From Chlorobiota bacterium (lineage in GTDB: Bacteria; Bacteroidota; Chlorobiia; Chlorobiales; Chlorobiaceae): 64,000 nt of DNA. The position numbers were made by a program, and so were the translations under genes. Position 1 is the first letter of the stretch. The number at the start of each line of letters is the position of its first letter. The notes below the pieces were generated by a model. That model searched no databases and was not told where the DNA came from. It saw only the letters and a list, made by a program, of their open reading frames with translations. This document shows positions 27,039 to 36,345 of the stretch, in pieces. Location of the stretch: NCBI GenBank assembly GCA_016866305.1, contig VGMX01000007.1, forward strand, positions 1-64,000, written 5' to 3'.

Positions 27039-27245
27039 TTAGAATAACCCTTTTTTCGTGTCGAGCAGCGAGTCGAGTTCCCGGTCTACCTTCACCCTTA
27101 TTTCATGATCGATCTTGATGTTCATGTTGATGACGATGGGCTTGTCCGGAGCTTCTACCTTCACCGTGGGACTGCAGCCGGCTGCAAGCGCTGCGGCGGT
27201 GACGACCGGGAGCAGTATGGCTCCGAGTACGGTTCTTTTTTTCAT
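27039..27245 (-). CDS. ynbE: YnbE-like outer-membrane lipoprotein
   Basis: This 68-residue protein has a lipoprotein signal peptide with lipobox LAAGC (cysteine 24). The short mature part reads PTVKVEAPDKPIVINMNIKI, then DHEIRVKVDRELDSLL, the typical YnbE sequence. YnbE proteins stack in beta fashion onto YdbH at the outer membrane. It is the first gene of the ynbE-ydbL-ydbH set. Confidence 0.88.
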   Translation of the reverse strand: MKKRTVLGAILLPVVTAAALAAGCSPTVKVEAPDKPIVINMNIKIDHEIRVKVDRELDSLLDTKKGLF

Positions 27246-27278
27246 GGGTAATGGTTCTTGTTTGTGGATGAGCCAGGC

Positions 27279-27755
27279 CTAGAAATATTTCATGATCACG
27301 GTTACGTCCGTCTGCTGCCGATCCAGAGAAAACAGCGCCTCGCTGAAGCCCGGAGGACCGGTTCTTATTTTCGGGTTGTTGGATACCCCGAACCCCTCCC
27401 TGGGGATGCCGATAAAGGTTTTGTCCATTTTACCGTTGCTGTTCTCGTCATGCAGGACGCTGATGGCATAGGTGCCGTAAGGGATGTTTTCAAATGTTGC
27501 GTCATGCGACGTACCGGTTATTTTCTGGATCCTTCTGTCAACTGCCCGGTCCGGATTATCGGGAAACCCGTTTTTTGAAGAGAAAAGCAGTATGCCGAGC
27601 ATGCCTTCGGGTTTTTTCAGGTTCCGGATGTATACCGTAATGCAGCCGGACTGACCGGGCGCGCATACCTTGGGTACGGCCTCGGCAGTTGCCGGCCTCG
27701 GGGGAGGCAGGAGAGTCAGCACCAGGAATGCAACAGTGGCGATAATCGTTTTCAT
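27279..27755 (-). CDS. DUF2141 secreted protein
   Basis: This 158-residue protein has a signal peptide (ATVAFLVLTLLPPPRPATA) and the DUF2141 domain: ITVYIRNLKKPEGMLGILLF, FENIPYGTYAISVLHDENSN and GKMDKTFIGIPREGFGVSNN. The DxNxNGxMD element resembles a calcium-binding loop. Function in the family is unknown. It lies 33 bases upstream of ynbE on the same strand and may be co-transcribed with the lipid-transport set. Confidence 0.88.
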   Translation of the reverse strand: MKTIIATVAFLVLTLLPPPRPATAEAVPKVCAPGQSGCITVYIRNLKKPEGMLGILLFSSKNGFPDNPDRAVDRRIQKITGTSHDATFENIPYGTYAISVLHDENSNGKMDKTFIGIPREGFGVSNNPKIRTGPPGFSEALFSLDRQQTDVTVIMKYF

Positions 27756-27998
27756 GGAGGCTGAAAAGGTTGTTCAGGTTTCTGCGGCAGAGCCGCCGGT
27801 TTCATGTCTGAATCAGGGCCGGCCCGGCAAGTAACTTGCACTGTCAGGTCGCGGGGGAGTATCCCTGAAGGTAATGCGTGAATATACCAACAATTGAAAG
27901 TAAATGCTCAAATTCTTGCGGACTTCAGGAAAATTGATGATTTTCCCTTGCAGGAAAGAAAAGCTCCGAATCCTGCGGAACAGTTCCGTTACAGCAGC

Positions 27999-28328
27999 AT
28001 GCATTGGGTATACCTTTATCTGGCGATTTTCTCCGAAGTCGTTGCCACCTCGGCCCTGAAAGCCGCCGACGGGTTTACCCGTCTTGTGCCATCCCTGCTT
28101 GTCGTTGCGGGGTACGGCTCATCGTTTTATTTCCTTTCCCTCACGTTCCGTTCCCTTCCTCTCGGAGTGGTTTACGCCATCTGGTCCGGCGTAGGAGTTG
28201 CGCTGATAACCATCGTCGGATGGGTCTTCTACCAGCAGAAGCTCGATGCCGGAGCATTTGCCGGAATCGCGCTCATCGTGGCGGGAGTCATCGTGCTGAA
28301 CCTTTTTTCGAAATCCGTCATGCATTGA
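27999..28328 (+). CDS. Small multidrug resistance (SMR) efflux protein, EmrE/Qac type
   Basis: This 109-residue protein has four transmembrane helices. The essential membrane glutamate is in YLAIFSEVVATSALK (residue 13). The signature VYAIWSGVGVALITIVGW and the ending LIVAGVIVLNLFSKS follow EmrE closely, which favours the drug-exporting (Qac) subtype over the guanidinium exporters. The start at 27999 fits the family; an upstream ATG at 27894 would add 35 polar residues. No guanidine-riboswitch-like structure was recognised upstream. Confidence 0.93.
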   Translation: MHWVYLYLAIFSEVVATSALKAADGFTRLVPSLLVVAGYGSSFYFLSLTFRSLPLGVVYAIWSGVGVALITIVGWVFYQQKLDAGAFAGIALIVAGVIVLNLFSKSVMH

Positions 28329-28345
28329 TCGAGATGCATGACCAT

Positions 28346-28762
28346 TCACCGGCTTCCTGCAGTTTTGGCATCGAGCATGAAACATTTCCTTCCTGCCGGA
28401 TGTTCCCAGAACGTGCCGGCCTCTGCAACGGAAGGTGCTGAAAATTCAGCACAGAGTCTGAAGCGGTTTTCCCCGGTTATTTCATATGAATAAACATTGC
28501 CGGTTTCCGGATCGGTTATGCAGCAGCTGGCGTCTCCGGTTTTTATCAGCTCGCCGAGGCTTGCCGGAAGTTCGCCTGTTCGGGAATGGAAGAGATCGAT
28601 GGCGGCAGCTATCTGCTGCAGATCTTCTGTCCGTCGAGCATCGAGTTTTCTCTTTCTTTCCTGAACCGGGGATCCGGCCAGAAACAGGCCGTAAATGACC
28701 GAAAAGGCCACGACGAACGACACTATGGCGGCAAAGCCCTTTTCGCGCACTTTCCGGATCAT
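28346..28762 (-). CDS. Small membrane-anchored protein with pilin-like helix, unknown
   Basis: With the start at 28762 the protein has 138 residues: MIRKVREKGFAAIVSFVVAF, a single hydrophobic segment (9-28), then a helical stretch RRTEDLQQIAAAIDLFHSRT and a globular end with DASCCITDPETGNVYSYEIT. The layout (N-terminal helix, 'dlqqi..ai..y....gelP.sl.el') resembles type II pseudopilin-like or prepilin-type proteins, but no prepilin cleavage site is obvious. It overlaps the DUF5671 gene by 4 bases and is surely co-translated with it. Confidence 0.68.
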   Translation of the reverse strand: MIRKVREKGFAAIVSFVVAFSVIYGLFLAGSPVQERKRKLDARRTEDLQQIAAAIDLFHSRTGELPASLGELIKTGDASCCITDPETGNVYSYEITGENRFRLCAEFSAPSVAEAGTFWEHPAGRKCFMLDAKTAGSR

Positions 28763-29442
28763 GGCATCCGTTCCTCCTCCCTCAATCCTCCGATGTAGTA
28801 AAGAAAAAGCGCTCCGGCTATCGCTCCGACAACAGCGGATTTCAGCACGAAACGGAGCGTGAGTTCTCCTCCCAGAAAATTGTACAGCAAGGAGATGAGG
28901 TCCCCGATGATGATGCCTGAGGCGATGAACAGGGTGATATAGGTCAGCCATCGCCTGATTCCGGAAGCTTTTCCTGCCGGCGTGCTGAGCAGTTCGCGGT
29001 TTATTCTTCGCGAAAGGGAGAGAAACAGGGGAAATGCGACAATCAGTGCGGAAACAGAACTGCGGATTCGGTCTCCATTCAGCGCATCCGTTATCCTGCC
29101 GAGCGCCGGGTCGGGAAACGCCCGTTCAATGAAGACAAAGAGCAGGTTTCCGAAATTGAACGCGCTGGTATACAGGGTTGCAAATAGCAGGAGATAAAAA
29201 AAAGCTTCGCGCGCAGACAGGGAGGGTTTCGGTCGGGGAACCGGCAGGGGGAAATCACACTCGGCATATCCCCCGAGTGCGCGCTCTACCTGTTCCTGCC
29301 GCCACCCCGCCTGAAGCAGCACGTTTCTGATGCCGTCACGGGAGATGCCTTTTTCAAGCGCCCTGGAGGTAAACTCCGACAGTTCGGCTGCGGCTTTATC
29401 CATATCGTTTCGTGTTCGGGTCTTCAGGTCTGGCGGAAACAT
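28759..29442 (-). CDS. DUF5671 multi-pass membrane protein
   Basis: The N-terminal 55 residues form a small helical domain (FTSRALEKGISRDGIRNVLL, QAGWRQEQVERALGGY), seen in other proteins as a UBA-like or 'gw..e.v..al' module. The region from residue 75 has about four transmembrane segments of DUF5671 (AREAFFYLLLFATLYTSAFN, LIVAFPLFLSLSRRIN). An alternative start is MDKAAAEL at 29403; GGAA before 29442 favours the longer form weakly. Function is unknown. Confidence 0.78.
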   Translation of the reverse strand: MFPPDLKTRTRNDMDKAAAELSEFTSRALEKGISRDGIRNVLLQAGWRQEQVERALGGYAECDFPLPVPRPKPSLSAREAFFYLLLFATLYTSAFNFGNLLFVFIERAFPDPALGRITDALNGDRIRSSVSALIVAFPLFLSLSRRINRELLSTPAGKASGIRRWLTYITLFIASGIIIGDLISLLYNFLGGELTLRFVLKSAVVGAIAGALFLYYIGGLREEERMP

Positions 29443-29722
29443 TTTCTTTTTTCCATAATGGAGCGCTGCGGCTAATTGTTCCTTGATTCAACGGGATGCC
29501 CTCCGTCGTCGCCGGTCACGCTGATCATGCGAGGCAAAGGCACTTGTTTTCTGAATACAGCAGTACCGCCCTGTCGCCTTGTTGCGGCACAGCGGCTTTT
29601 TCCGTGAGAATTCCCTCTTGTTCGGAAGCGATTATTCTTTTACACTAAGAATGGCCGTAGCCGAAGGCAATGGTTCAGGCTGGCCGCATTCCCGGTATCC
29701 GGTAATTTTTATTCCTGCTGAT

Positions 29723-30529
29723 ATGACAACAGAGCAATTCGATTTTCAGCGAGATGTGCTTGAGAAAAGCCATGAAAAGCCGGTTGTCGCGGATTTCTGG
29801 GCGGAATGGTGCGCTCCCTGCCGCATGCTTGCTCCGGTGCTCGAAAGTCTTGCCGAAAAATATGCCGGTTCGTGGGAACTGGTGAAAATCAACACGGAGG
29901 AGCATGCCGATCTTGCTTCGCGCTATGGCGTCAGGGGCATTCCGAATGTCAAGCTGTTTGTCGATGGCGAGCTTGTCGATGAGTTCTCCGGCGCCTTGCC
30001 GGAATACCAGATCGAACAGTGGCTGAAAAAAGCCGTACCCAGTCCGTACACCAGGGAAATAACGATGGCCGAGGAGTTTGCGCGCAACGGAAAAAACGGC
30101 ATGGCCATCTCCTTGCTCGAAGGTGTCCTCCAGAAAGAGCCCGGAAACGCCAGGGCAATTGCCCTTCTGCTTCGCATCCGGCTTTTTTCGGCCCCCGCAG
30201 AGGCGTTGCAGCTTGTTCGCCGGCTTGAAGGCGAACCCGAATATGCCGCTCTTGCCGAGTCTGTCGAGGTGATCGCACGCCTGCTTTGCCTGTCGAAAGA
30301 CAGACTGCCCGAAGACCCTGTCCGTGAGCGTTACGCCGATGCCATCGGTCAGCTTGCGGCGGAACATTTCGATGAAGCCTTGAGCGGTTTCATCGATGTC
30401 ATCCGTGAGAACCGCTCCTATGATGACGATCATTCGCGCAAGGCCTGTATCGCGGTTTTCAGGTATCTTGGAGAAGAGCACGAAATAACACGCAAGCACC
30501 GGAAGGCATTCGACCGGGCGTTCTACTGA
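29723..30529 (+). CDS. Thioredoxin-TPR protein (CnoX/YbbN-like)
   Basis: The protein has a thioredoxin domain (residues 1-110) with the active site [13 protein letters not shown] and the cis-proline in [13 protein letters not shown]-terminal TPR-like helical domain follows ([55 protein letters not shown]). This is the layout of E. coli CnoX, a chaperedoxin that hands clients to GroEL and DnaK. The ATG at 29723 fits the domain start; a longer frame from 29579 adds a non-conserved leader. The total is 269 residues, close to the family length. Confidence 0.9.
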   Translation: MTTEQFDFQRDVLEKSHEKPVVADFWAEWCAPCRMLAPVLESLAEKYAGSWELVKINTEEHADLASRYGVRGIPNVKLFVDGELVDEFSGALPEYQIEQWLKKAVPSPYTREITMAEEFARNGKNGMAISLLEGVLQKEPGNARAIALLLRIRLFSAPAEALQLVRRLEGEPEYAALAESVEVIARLLCLSKDRLPEDPVRERYADAIGQLAAEHFDEALSGFIDVIRENRSYDDDHSRKACIAVFRYLGEEHEITRKHRKAFDRAFY

Positions 30530-30543
30530 TCCTTTCAAGCCGC

Positions 30544-31134
30544 ATGCCCATGCAGGATAAACCGAAAATCGTCATTGGCGTCGATCTCGATGGCGTGTGC
30601 GCGGATTTTTACGCGAGGATGCGCGAGATTGCCGCCGAATGGTTTGAAAAATCAATCGGGGAACTGCCGGAAGAGGTTTCCTACGGTCTCGGAGAGTGGG
30701 GCATACTCGATAAAAACCAGTATGAGAGCCTGCACCGTTTTGCCGTTACCCAGCGGGAGCTTTTCAGCAGTATGCAGATGATTCCCGGTGCAAGAAAGTA
30801 CCTGCGCAGGCTTTCGGACGACGGGTATCGTATCCGGATTATCACGCACCGGCTGTTCATACACTATTTCCACGCTTCCGCGGTGCAGCAGACCGTCGAA
30901 TGGCTTGACAGCCGCGGCATTCCGTACTGGGATCTCTGCTTCATGAAGGAAAAGGAGCAGGTCGGAGCCGATATCTATATCGAGGATACGCCGGACAATG
31001 TCCTTCAGCTTCGCGAAAGGGGACTTTACACCATCTGTTTCGCCAACAGCACCAACACTCACATCGCAGCGCCGAGAGCTTCGTCGTGGGAGGAGGTTTA
31101 CGCAATGGTCCGGCAGCGCCCCTTCAGTCCGTGA
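30544..31134 (+). CDS. 5'(3')-deoxyribonucleotidase-like HAD phosphatase
   Basis: The 196-residue protein begins with the HAD motif [14 protein letters not shown] (nucleophile Asp and acid Asp). [10 protein letters not shown] takes the place of motif II, with [19 protein letters not shown] as motif III/IV. The arrangement is that of the NT5C family, which dephosphorylates (deoxy)nucleoside monophosphates, though the substrate cannot be read from sequence. It lies 14 bases after the thioredoxin gene. Its 3' end overlaps the convergent methyltransferase gene by 11 bases. Confidence 0.82.
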   Translation: MPMQDKPKIVIGVDLDGVCADFYARMREIAAEWFEKSIGELPEEVSYGLGEWGILDKNQYESLHRFAVTQRELFSSMQMIPGARKYLRRLSDDGYRIRIITHRLFIHYFHASAVQQTVEWLDSRGIPYWDLCFMKEKEQVGADIYIEDTPDNVLQLRERGLYTICFANSTNTHIAAPRASSWEEVYAMVRQRPFSP

Positions 31135-32305
31135 CGTAGAAACAGGCGAATTTCAGGTACCCGGTTTCAGGCATCGAAAGCAGGACCGGGTGATCAGGCG
31201 GCTGCGAGTTTTTGTGGATCATCCGGAGCTGTCTGCCGGCTGCAAGTGCAGCCTGGTGGATGGTTTCCAGAAACATCTCCTCCAATACATGATGAGAGCA
31301 TGAAGCCGTTGCGAGGAATCCGCCGGGTTTGACCAGCTGCATGCCGAGCCTGTTGAGCCTCTTGTAGGCTTTCAGGGCGGTCGGCAGATTTTTACGGCTT
31401 TTTGTGAAACTCGGCGGGTCGAGCACCACGACGTCGAACCGCTCTTTTTCCTCCGCCATTCGCTGGAGCAGCGAAAATGCATCTGCCGCGATCAGGCTGA
31501 AATTCTCGAACCCGTTGAGCAGGGCATTTTTTTCGGCCCGTTTCAGGGTTTCTTCCGAAATGTCGACCATGATGGCTGAACGGGCGCCTCCATGAAGGGC
31601 ATTGAGGGCAAATCCCCCATCGTTGGTGAAGACATCGAGGACATCGGCTTCCCGGCAGAAAGATCTGACAACTCTGCGGTTTTCCCGCTGGTCGAGAAAA
31701 AATCCGGTTTTCTGGCCTTCATACAGATCGACTTCATAGCTGATGCCGGTATCATGGATGGTCTGGACGGTTGCCGGGCCTTCACCCTTGACAAGATCCT
31801 TGTAAAGCGGCAATCCTTCGAGTTCACGCAGGAGCGATTCATTTCGCAGCACCATGGCCTCGGGCTGCAGCAGTTCATCGACAACCTCACAGACAAGAGG
31901 GAGATGGCGGTCCATTCCAGCCGAATAAGCCTGCAGCACAACAACCCTGTTGAACCGGTCTATAACCAGACCAGGCAGCCCGTCGGATTCTCCGTGTACG
32001 AGACGCCAGGCATTGGTATCGTCGGGACGATAGATTTTTTTTCGAAGTTGCAGTGCCTCCGAGATTTTCTTTTTGAAGAAACTCCTGTCCGGCAGCTCCC
32101 CGGTTCGGGAGAGCAGGCGGAACGAGATCAGGGAGTGCGGATTGTAGAATCCCGTGCCAAGCGGCCGGTTGTCGTGGGTGAGCAGCCGGACGGTTTCGCC
32201 TGCGGCTATATCGTTGGGGACAAACTGCAATTCGTTGCTGAAAACCCAGAGATGCCCTTTTTGCAATCGCCGTTGTTCTTTTGGTTTGAGTTGGATATCA
32301 TGCAT
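31124..32305 (-). CDS. rlmI: 23S rRNA methyltransferase, RlmI-like (PUA + Rossmann MTase)
   Basis: This 393-residue protein has an N-terminal PUA domain ([21 protein letters not shown]), then [16 protein letters not shown]. The S-adenosylmethionine-dependent domain has [49 protein letters not shown] and [12 protein letters not shown]. The DPPSF and SCSHH motifs match RlmI, which makes m5C1962 in 23S rRNA. It appears monocistronic. Confidence 0.9.
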   Translation of the reverse strand: MHDIQLKPKEQRRLQKGHLWVFSNELQFVPNDIAAGETVRLLTHDNRPLGTGFYNPHSLISFRLLSRTGELPDRSFFKKKISEALQLRKKIYRPDDTNAWRLVHGESDGLPGLVIDRFNRVVVLQAYSAGMDRHLPLVCEVVDELLQPEAMVLRNESLLRELEGLPLYKDLVKGEGPATVQTIHDTGISYEVDLYEGQKTGFFLDQRENRRVVRSFCREADVLDVFTNDGGFALNALHGGARSAIMVDISEETLKRAEKNALLNGFENFSLIAADAFSLLQRMAEEKERFDVVVLDPPSFTKSRKNLPTALKAYKRLNRLGMQLVKPGGFLATASCSHHVLEEMFLETIHQAALAAGRQLRMIHKNSQPPDHPVLLSMPETGYLKFACFYVTD

Positions 32306-32531
32306 GGATGAAAAACGGCTTATGGTTTTGATGGCAAGGCTTGTTACATTAAAATCAAAAATTTATGGTATTAACAAACCCGGCGCATCCTGTTTTTTCC
32401 GTTACGGGAAATCTTGCGGTGCGCCTGGTGTCGATGCCGCCCACAATGTGGCATAAAACCCCGGATTCTCAAAACCGCATGGACAGGTATCGAAACTCCG
32501 GGTCAGGTTCTCAATACGTGAGAAGTCGCGA

Positions 32532-33416
32532 ATGATTAAACATGAATCGAACATGATGACAAGGATAATAGCCCTGCTGCTCGTTCTGTGTACGTTTGTT
32601 CTGCAGTCCGGATGTGCGGATTTCGATACAGTCACCCGTGAGGAACGTCCGGCCCTCTCTTCTGAACTCACTCCGGAACTTGCCGATCTGTATCGTGAAG
32701 TTGCCGAGGCATCGCCTTCTGTCCGCTCGCTTGACGGTTATGCCGATGTGAGCATCAAAACCCCGAGAAAAAAAGGGAAGGTGTACTGCAACATCCAGCT
32801 GAAGCGTCACCAGGAGTCGCGCATGATCGTTACATCCGGGATTCTTGGCTGGCCGGTCGCTGACCTGTATTTCGGCAGGGACTCGCTTTTCGTGCACGAC
32901 ATGATGGGTGACCGGCTGCTTGCCGGAAAGAACAATACGGAAAATCTCGAGAAAATTCTCGGTGTGCCTTCGGGCTACAGGCTTCTTTCGGAATCGCTGC
33001 TTGGCCTGGTGAATCTCGATGAGCCTGTTGAACGGGTCAGCGGCGTCAAAAAAGGCAACGGCAGGGTCATGTATGTATTCGACCATAACGGAACACGCAA
33101 GGAAGTTGTCATCGATCCGGGAAATCGCACCCTGACGGCTCTTTTCATCACGCCTCCATCGGGAGATTCCGCAACGGCGATCCATTTCAGGAACTTCCAG
33201 CCGTTTGTTCTCGATGCCCGAACGGTGCTTATTCCCCGCCAGATTGAAATGACGCTTTCCCGCAACGGCCAGACGGATCAGGAGGAGGCCTGCCGGCTGG
33301 TTATCGATTACGACAAGCAGGTTATCAACCCGAAGGAGCTTTCGATACGGTTTGTGCGTCCCGGAAAGGCCAGGGTAATCAGTCTTGAGGAGATCGGTGA
33401 ACTTCCCTGGATGTAA
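32532..33416 (+). CDS. DUF4292-like (LolA/LolB-fold) outer-membrane lipoprotein
   Basis: This 294-residue protein has a lipoprotein signal peptide (IIALLLVLCTFVLQSGC, cysteine about 28). The mature part contains SVRSLDGYADVSIKTPRKKG, CNIQLKRHQESRMIV and DLYFGRDSLFVHDMMGDRLL. The repeated strand pattern is typical of DUF4292 and the LolB-like half-barrel that binds lipid. No partners lie next to it. The start at 32532 gives a normal signal peptide; a second ATG (MMTRII) eight codons later is equally possible. Confidence 0.72.
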   Translation: MIKHESNMMTRIIALLLVLCTFVLQSGCADFDTVTREERPALSSELTPELADLYREVAEASPSVRSLDGYADVSIKTPRKKGKVYCNIQLKRHQESRMIVTSGILGWPVADLYFGRDSLFVHDMMGDRLLAGKNNTENLEKILGVPSGYRLLSESLLGLVNLDEPVERVSGVKKGNGRVMYVFDHNGTRKEVVIDPGNRTLTALFITPPSGDSATAIHFRNFQPFVLDARTVLIPRQIEMTLSRNGQTDQEEACRLVIDYDKQVINPKELSIRFVRPGKARVISLEEIGELPWM

Positions 33417-33546
33417 GTCGGTAGTCGGCGGTCAGCGGGCTCTGGGCAGGAGCAGGGGGCCCCGTCCTGAAAGAGGCTCGGGCCTGGTATGTTGTCTGTT
33501 TGCCGGGAAGAGGGAAACGAGCTGATGAAACCCTGAGTACCGCAAT

Positions 33547-33576
33547 GGCAAGGGCCCGTTCTTGCGGGCCCTTGCC
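33547..33576. terminator. Strong hairpin between convergent genes
   Basis: GGCAAGGGCCCG pairs perfectly with CGGGCCCTTGCC across a 6-base loop. It lies between the lipoprotein gene (+) and sodB (-), just 12 bases past the sodB stop. There is no clear T-tract on either side, so it may act by stem strength or protect 3' ends. Confidence 0.6.
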
Positions 33577-33588
33577 GGTTACAGCTGA

Positions 33589-34191
33589 TTATTTTGCAGC
33601 ACGATAGTTGCTTTCCGCGAATTCCCAGTTGAGCAGATGCTCGATGGCGGCGGCCGCATAATCCGGCCTGCGGTTCTGGTAATCGAGATAGTAGGCGTGT
33701 TCCCAGACATCGATGCACAGCAGGGGAGTCTGTCCCGATGTCAGGGGTGTCTGGGCATTACCGGTCTTGACGACTTTCAGGGTTCCGCCATCGATCACCA
33801 GCCAGGCCCATCCGCTGCCGAACTGAGTTGCCGCGGCAGCTTTCAGTTCCTCGACGAACTTTTCGAAACTGCCGAAATCAGCCTCGATTTTAGCTGCAAG
33901 CTCTCCGGAAGGCTTTCCGCCACCGGCAGGAGAGAGGGAGTTCCAGTAGAAGGTGTGGTTCCATGCCTGGGCTCCGTTGTTGAAAATTCCTGCTTTCTGC
34001 GGATCGGCTGCCGTTGCAGCCATGACCTGCTCGATGCCCTGCTGGTCGAACGGTGTGCCGGCCACCAGGTTGTTGTAGTTGTTGACATATGCGGCATGGT
34101 GCTTGCCGTAATGGAATCCGATGGTTCTTGCGGAAATATGGGGTTCAAGGGCGTTTTCCGCATACGGAAGCGCCGGTTGCTGATAAGCCAT
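33589..34191 (-). CDS. sodB: Superoxide dismutase, Fe/Mn family
   Basis: The 200-residue protein (start at 34191, MAYQQPALPYAENALEPHIS) has the metal ligands expected: histidine in ARTIGFHYGKHHAAYVNNYN, histidine in AWNHTFYWNSL, and Asp and His in LLCIDVWEHAYYLDYQNRRP. GSGWAWLVIDGGTLKVVKT is also conserved. FHYGKHH and the early AWNHTFYW point to the iron type. Such an enzyme helps an anaerobic phototroph survive oxygen exposure. A longer start at 34242 adds residues unlike the family. Confidence 0.95.
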   Translation of the reverse strand: MAYQQPALPYAENALEPHISARTIGFHYGKHHAAYVNNYNNLVAGTPFDQQGIEQVMAATAADPQKAGIFNNGAQAWNHTFYWNSLSPAGGGKPSGELAAKIEADFGSFEKFVEELKAAAATQFGSGWAWLVIDGGTLKVVKTGNAQTPLTSGQTPLLCIDVWEHAYYLDYQNRRPDYAAAAIEHLLNWEFAESNYRAAK

Positions 34192-34321
34192 GGTTGATGG
34201 GTTTTTAAGGTTGTTGATGCTGATCGAACATGAAGGAGTCAATAAAAATGCTTAAACTTCATATCAGTGATGTTAGTTTCTTCGTGCCGGAAAAAAACGA
34301 AAGCGATTGTTGCCATCGCCG

Positions 34322-34687
34322 ATGAACGTTCAGCGAATCACCAGAAGAGCCCTGTGCCGTGCGCGTCTGCCTGCGGCGGTTTTTCTCCTGCTCTCTGCAG
34401 CCATGCTTTGCGGATGCCTGCAAGGAAAACAGGCCGTGCCCGATGCCGCTGACCGGCGGTTTGCAGCATTTTACAGTGACTATCTTGTCGGTTCCGGCGT
34501 GACCTCCCGCAATGAGGAGGTCGTGCTTGCTCCGCCCACGGGAAGTGAGCTGGAGCGCATGCTCGCACGACACTCGATGAAGCCCGAAGAGTTTCAGAAA
34601 CAGGTAAGGCTTTACCGGGAACAGCCGGAACGATGGAAAAACGTGCTGGTGCTCATCAGGTCGGAAGTCCGGAAAAAGAGCCGGTGA
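34322..34687 (+). CDS. Small lipoprotein, function unknown
   Basis: This protein of about 121 residues has an N-terminal lipoprotein signal (AAVFLLLSAAMLCGC, lipobox LCGC). A short helical mature domain follows (RRFAAFYSDYLVGSGVTSRN, GSELERMLARHSMKPEEFQK). The pattern 'F...Y.dyL...g...' with E-F-Q/K helices resembles small DUF4296-like lipoproteins of Bacteroidota/Chlorobiota, but I cannot be sure. It overlaps the region before coaE, whose start follows 8 bases after its stop. Confidence 0.65.
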   Translation: MNVQRITRRALCRARLPAAVFLLLSAAMLCGCLQGKQAVPDAADRRFAAFYSDYLVGSGVTSRNEEVVLAPPTGSELERMLARHSMKPEEFQKQVRLYREQPERWKNVLVLIRSEVRKKSR

Positions 34688-34695
34688 AAAGCGGT

Positions 34696-35337
34696 ATGAA
34701 GCGACCCTGTCTGGTCGGTGTGACCGGAGGTATCGGCAGCGGAAAATCGACGCTCTGCCGGTTTCTTTCGGAAATGGGATGCGCCCTGTTCGAGGCTGAC
34801 AGGGTGGCAAAGGAGCTGCAGCGCAGCGATCCCGTCATCATTGCCGGTATCCGCAGACTGTTCGGTGACGATATCTATGCTCCCGATGCATCAGGTTCGT
34901 TGCAGCCCGACCGGCGGCGCATTGCCAGGGAAGTGTTTTCCGACCCGGACAAGCTCAGGGCGCTGAACGCGATCATGCACCCGGGGGTCAATGAGGCCTT
35001 TCACGACATGCTGGAGCAGGTCCGGCAGAAAGGAACACCGGTTTTTGTCAAGGAGGCGGCGATTCTTTTCGAGGCGGGCAGAACGGAAGATCTCGATATG
35101 GTTGTGGTTGTCGCTGCCGATATGGAACTCCGCATACAGCGGGCCGTCGACAAGGGGCTCGGCAACAGGGAAGAGGTTCTGCAGAGAATCGCCGCGCAGT
35201 GGCCTCAGGAAAAACTGGTCGCGAAAGCCGATTACGTCGTGTATAACGAGGGGTCGCTTGAAGAGCTGCGCAGGGAAACGGAAAAGCTGTATGCCTTCAT
35301 ACTCCGGCGCTCATCTTCACTGCGGGAACGCCGCTGA
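34696..35337 (+). CDS. coaE: Dephospho-CoA kinase CoaE
   Basis: CoaE phosphorylates dephospho-CoA in the last step of CoA synthesis. The 213-residue protein starts MKRPCLVGVTGGIGSGKSTL with a clear P-loop. It has GCALFEADRVAKELQR, DRRRIAREVFSDPDKLRALN, MHPGVNEAF and VVVAADMELRIQRAVDKGLG. All are CoaE landmarks. ATG 34696 is preferred; GTG 34684 would overlap the upstream stop. It is convergent with the esterase gene and overlaps it by 21 bases. Confidence 0.95.
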   Translation: MKRPCLVGVTGGIGSGKSTLCRFLSEMGCALFEADRVAKELQRSDPVIIAGIRRLFGDDIYAPDASGSLQPDRRRIAREVFSDPDKLRALNAIMHPGVNEAFHDMLEQVRQKGTPVFVKEAAILFEAGRTEDLDMVVVVAADMELRIQRAVDKGLGNREEVLQRIAAQWPQEKLVAKADYVVYNEGSLEELRRETEKLYAFILRRSSSLRERR

Positions 35338-36345
35338 CAGCTGGGGAAGCGAGAGCGCGTAGCGGTAAGAGGTATCGGCGTGCGAATCGGGAAATTCCTC
35401 ATAGGTGTGGGTTATTGCATGCCGCGCTGCTTTGGCTGAAAAAATGCGATGTCCGAACTGCAGGTTGTATTCGTCGAAACTCCCGCAATCGAGATAGAGC
35501 CTGTTGAGGGAGTGCAGCGCATCGCGGTACTTCTCATGGTCGAGCATGCGCACCGGATCGAAGGCAAGCCACTTTTCCCATGTTGCATCGATGATTTCGC
35601 AGGTATGGGAATCGAACGGGAGTTGCATGTTTTCCGGGGCGGGCTTTTCGGGATCCGGAGAGTATGCCGCAGCCATGGCGACCATGTCGAGCAGCACGAA
35701 ATCGTTGCGCGGTTTTTTCTCCGCGGCTTCATACGATTCAAGAAATGCAGCGATGCTGCCGTTGTATCGTTCGAGCACCCGTGCAGCTGCAGGAAAGTTG
35801 GGTTTGTAGCAAAGCTCGAAGTTCATGTCGCCGCTGTGGCAGGCCGCTGCCGAAAAGCAACAGGGATGTTTCATGGCAAGCCTGAGTGCCCCGAAACCTC
35901 CGGAGGATTTTCCTGCGACCGCCCGGTTTTCCCTGTTCGGCAGTGTGGCCAGCGAGCGGTCGATCCAGGGGATCAGCTCTTCGACAAGATAGGTTTCGTA
36001 TTGGCCTGTAGCCGGAGAATCGACATACTGTGACCCTCCGTAGCGGGTCATGCAGTCGGGCATGACGATCATGCACTCCCGCATGCGCCCTGCGGCTATG
36101 AGTTTTTCGGCCATTTCGGGCACGGTCGGTCTTCCGAAGCTGTAGTTCATGAAGCTCGCGCCTGTGGAGGCAAATCCCGACAGCAGGTAAATGACCGGAA
36201 ATCGGCGGATCCCGTCGTAGGAAGGGGGGAGATAAACCGGCACCTGTCTCTCCTCCGGATCGCCCGCAGGGTTGCCGGCGAGTGTCGCTCCGGGCACTGT
36301 TATGGTGACGACCGACGGGTGGCGGGAAGCGAAACGAATGCTCAT
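35317..36345 (-). CDS. Esterase family protein (esterase D/antigen 85-like alpha/beta hydrolase)
   Basis: This 342-residue cytosolic protein has the esterase D superfamily pattern: VPVYLPPSYDGIRRFPVIYL, LSGFASTGASFMNYSFG, CMIVMPDCMTRYGGSQYVDS and LVEELIPWIDRSLATL. The nucleophile elbow AVAGKSSGGFGALRLAMKHP and a late ITHTYEEFPDSHADTSYRYA histidine region complete it. Substrates in this group range from S-formylglutathione to enterobactin and sugar esters, so none is assigned. It overlaps the tatC stop by 4 bases and is probably co-translated with it. Confidence 0.82.
   Translation of the reverse strand: MSIRFASRHPSVVTITVPGATLAGNPAGDPEERQVPVYLPPSYDGIRRFPVIYLLSGFASTGASFMNYSFGRPTVPEMAEKLIAAGRMRECMIVMPDCMTRYGGSQYVDSPATGQYETYLVEELIPWIDRSLATLPNRENRAVAGKSSGGFGALRLAMKHPCCFSAAACHSGDMNFELCYKPNFPAAARVLERYNGSIAAFLESYEAAEKKPRNDFVLLDMVAMAAAYSPDPEKPAPENMQLPFDSHTCEIIDATWEKWLAFDPVRMLDHEKYRDALHSLNRLYLDCGSFDEYNLQFGHRIFSAKAARHAITHTYEEFPDSHADTSYRYALSLPQLSAAFPQ

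Noticed and set aside
27756-27998. Guanidine riboswitch before the SMR gene
   Set aside because: I looked for paired ACGR loops and the guanidine-I core and found none. A CGGAAC-A-GTTCCG dyad at 27976-27988 is present but does not match. The SMR protein is also of the drug-exporting subtype.
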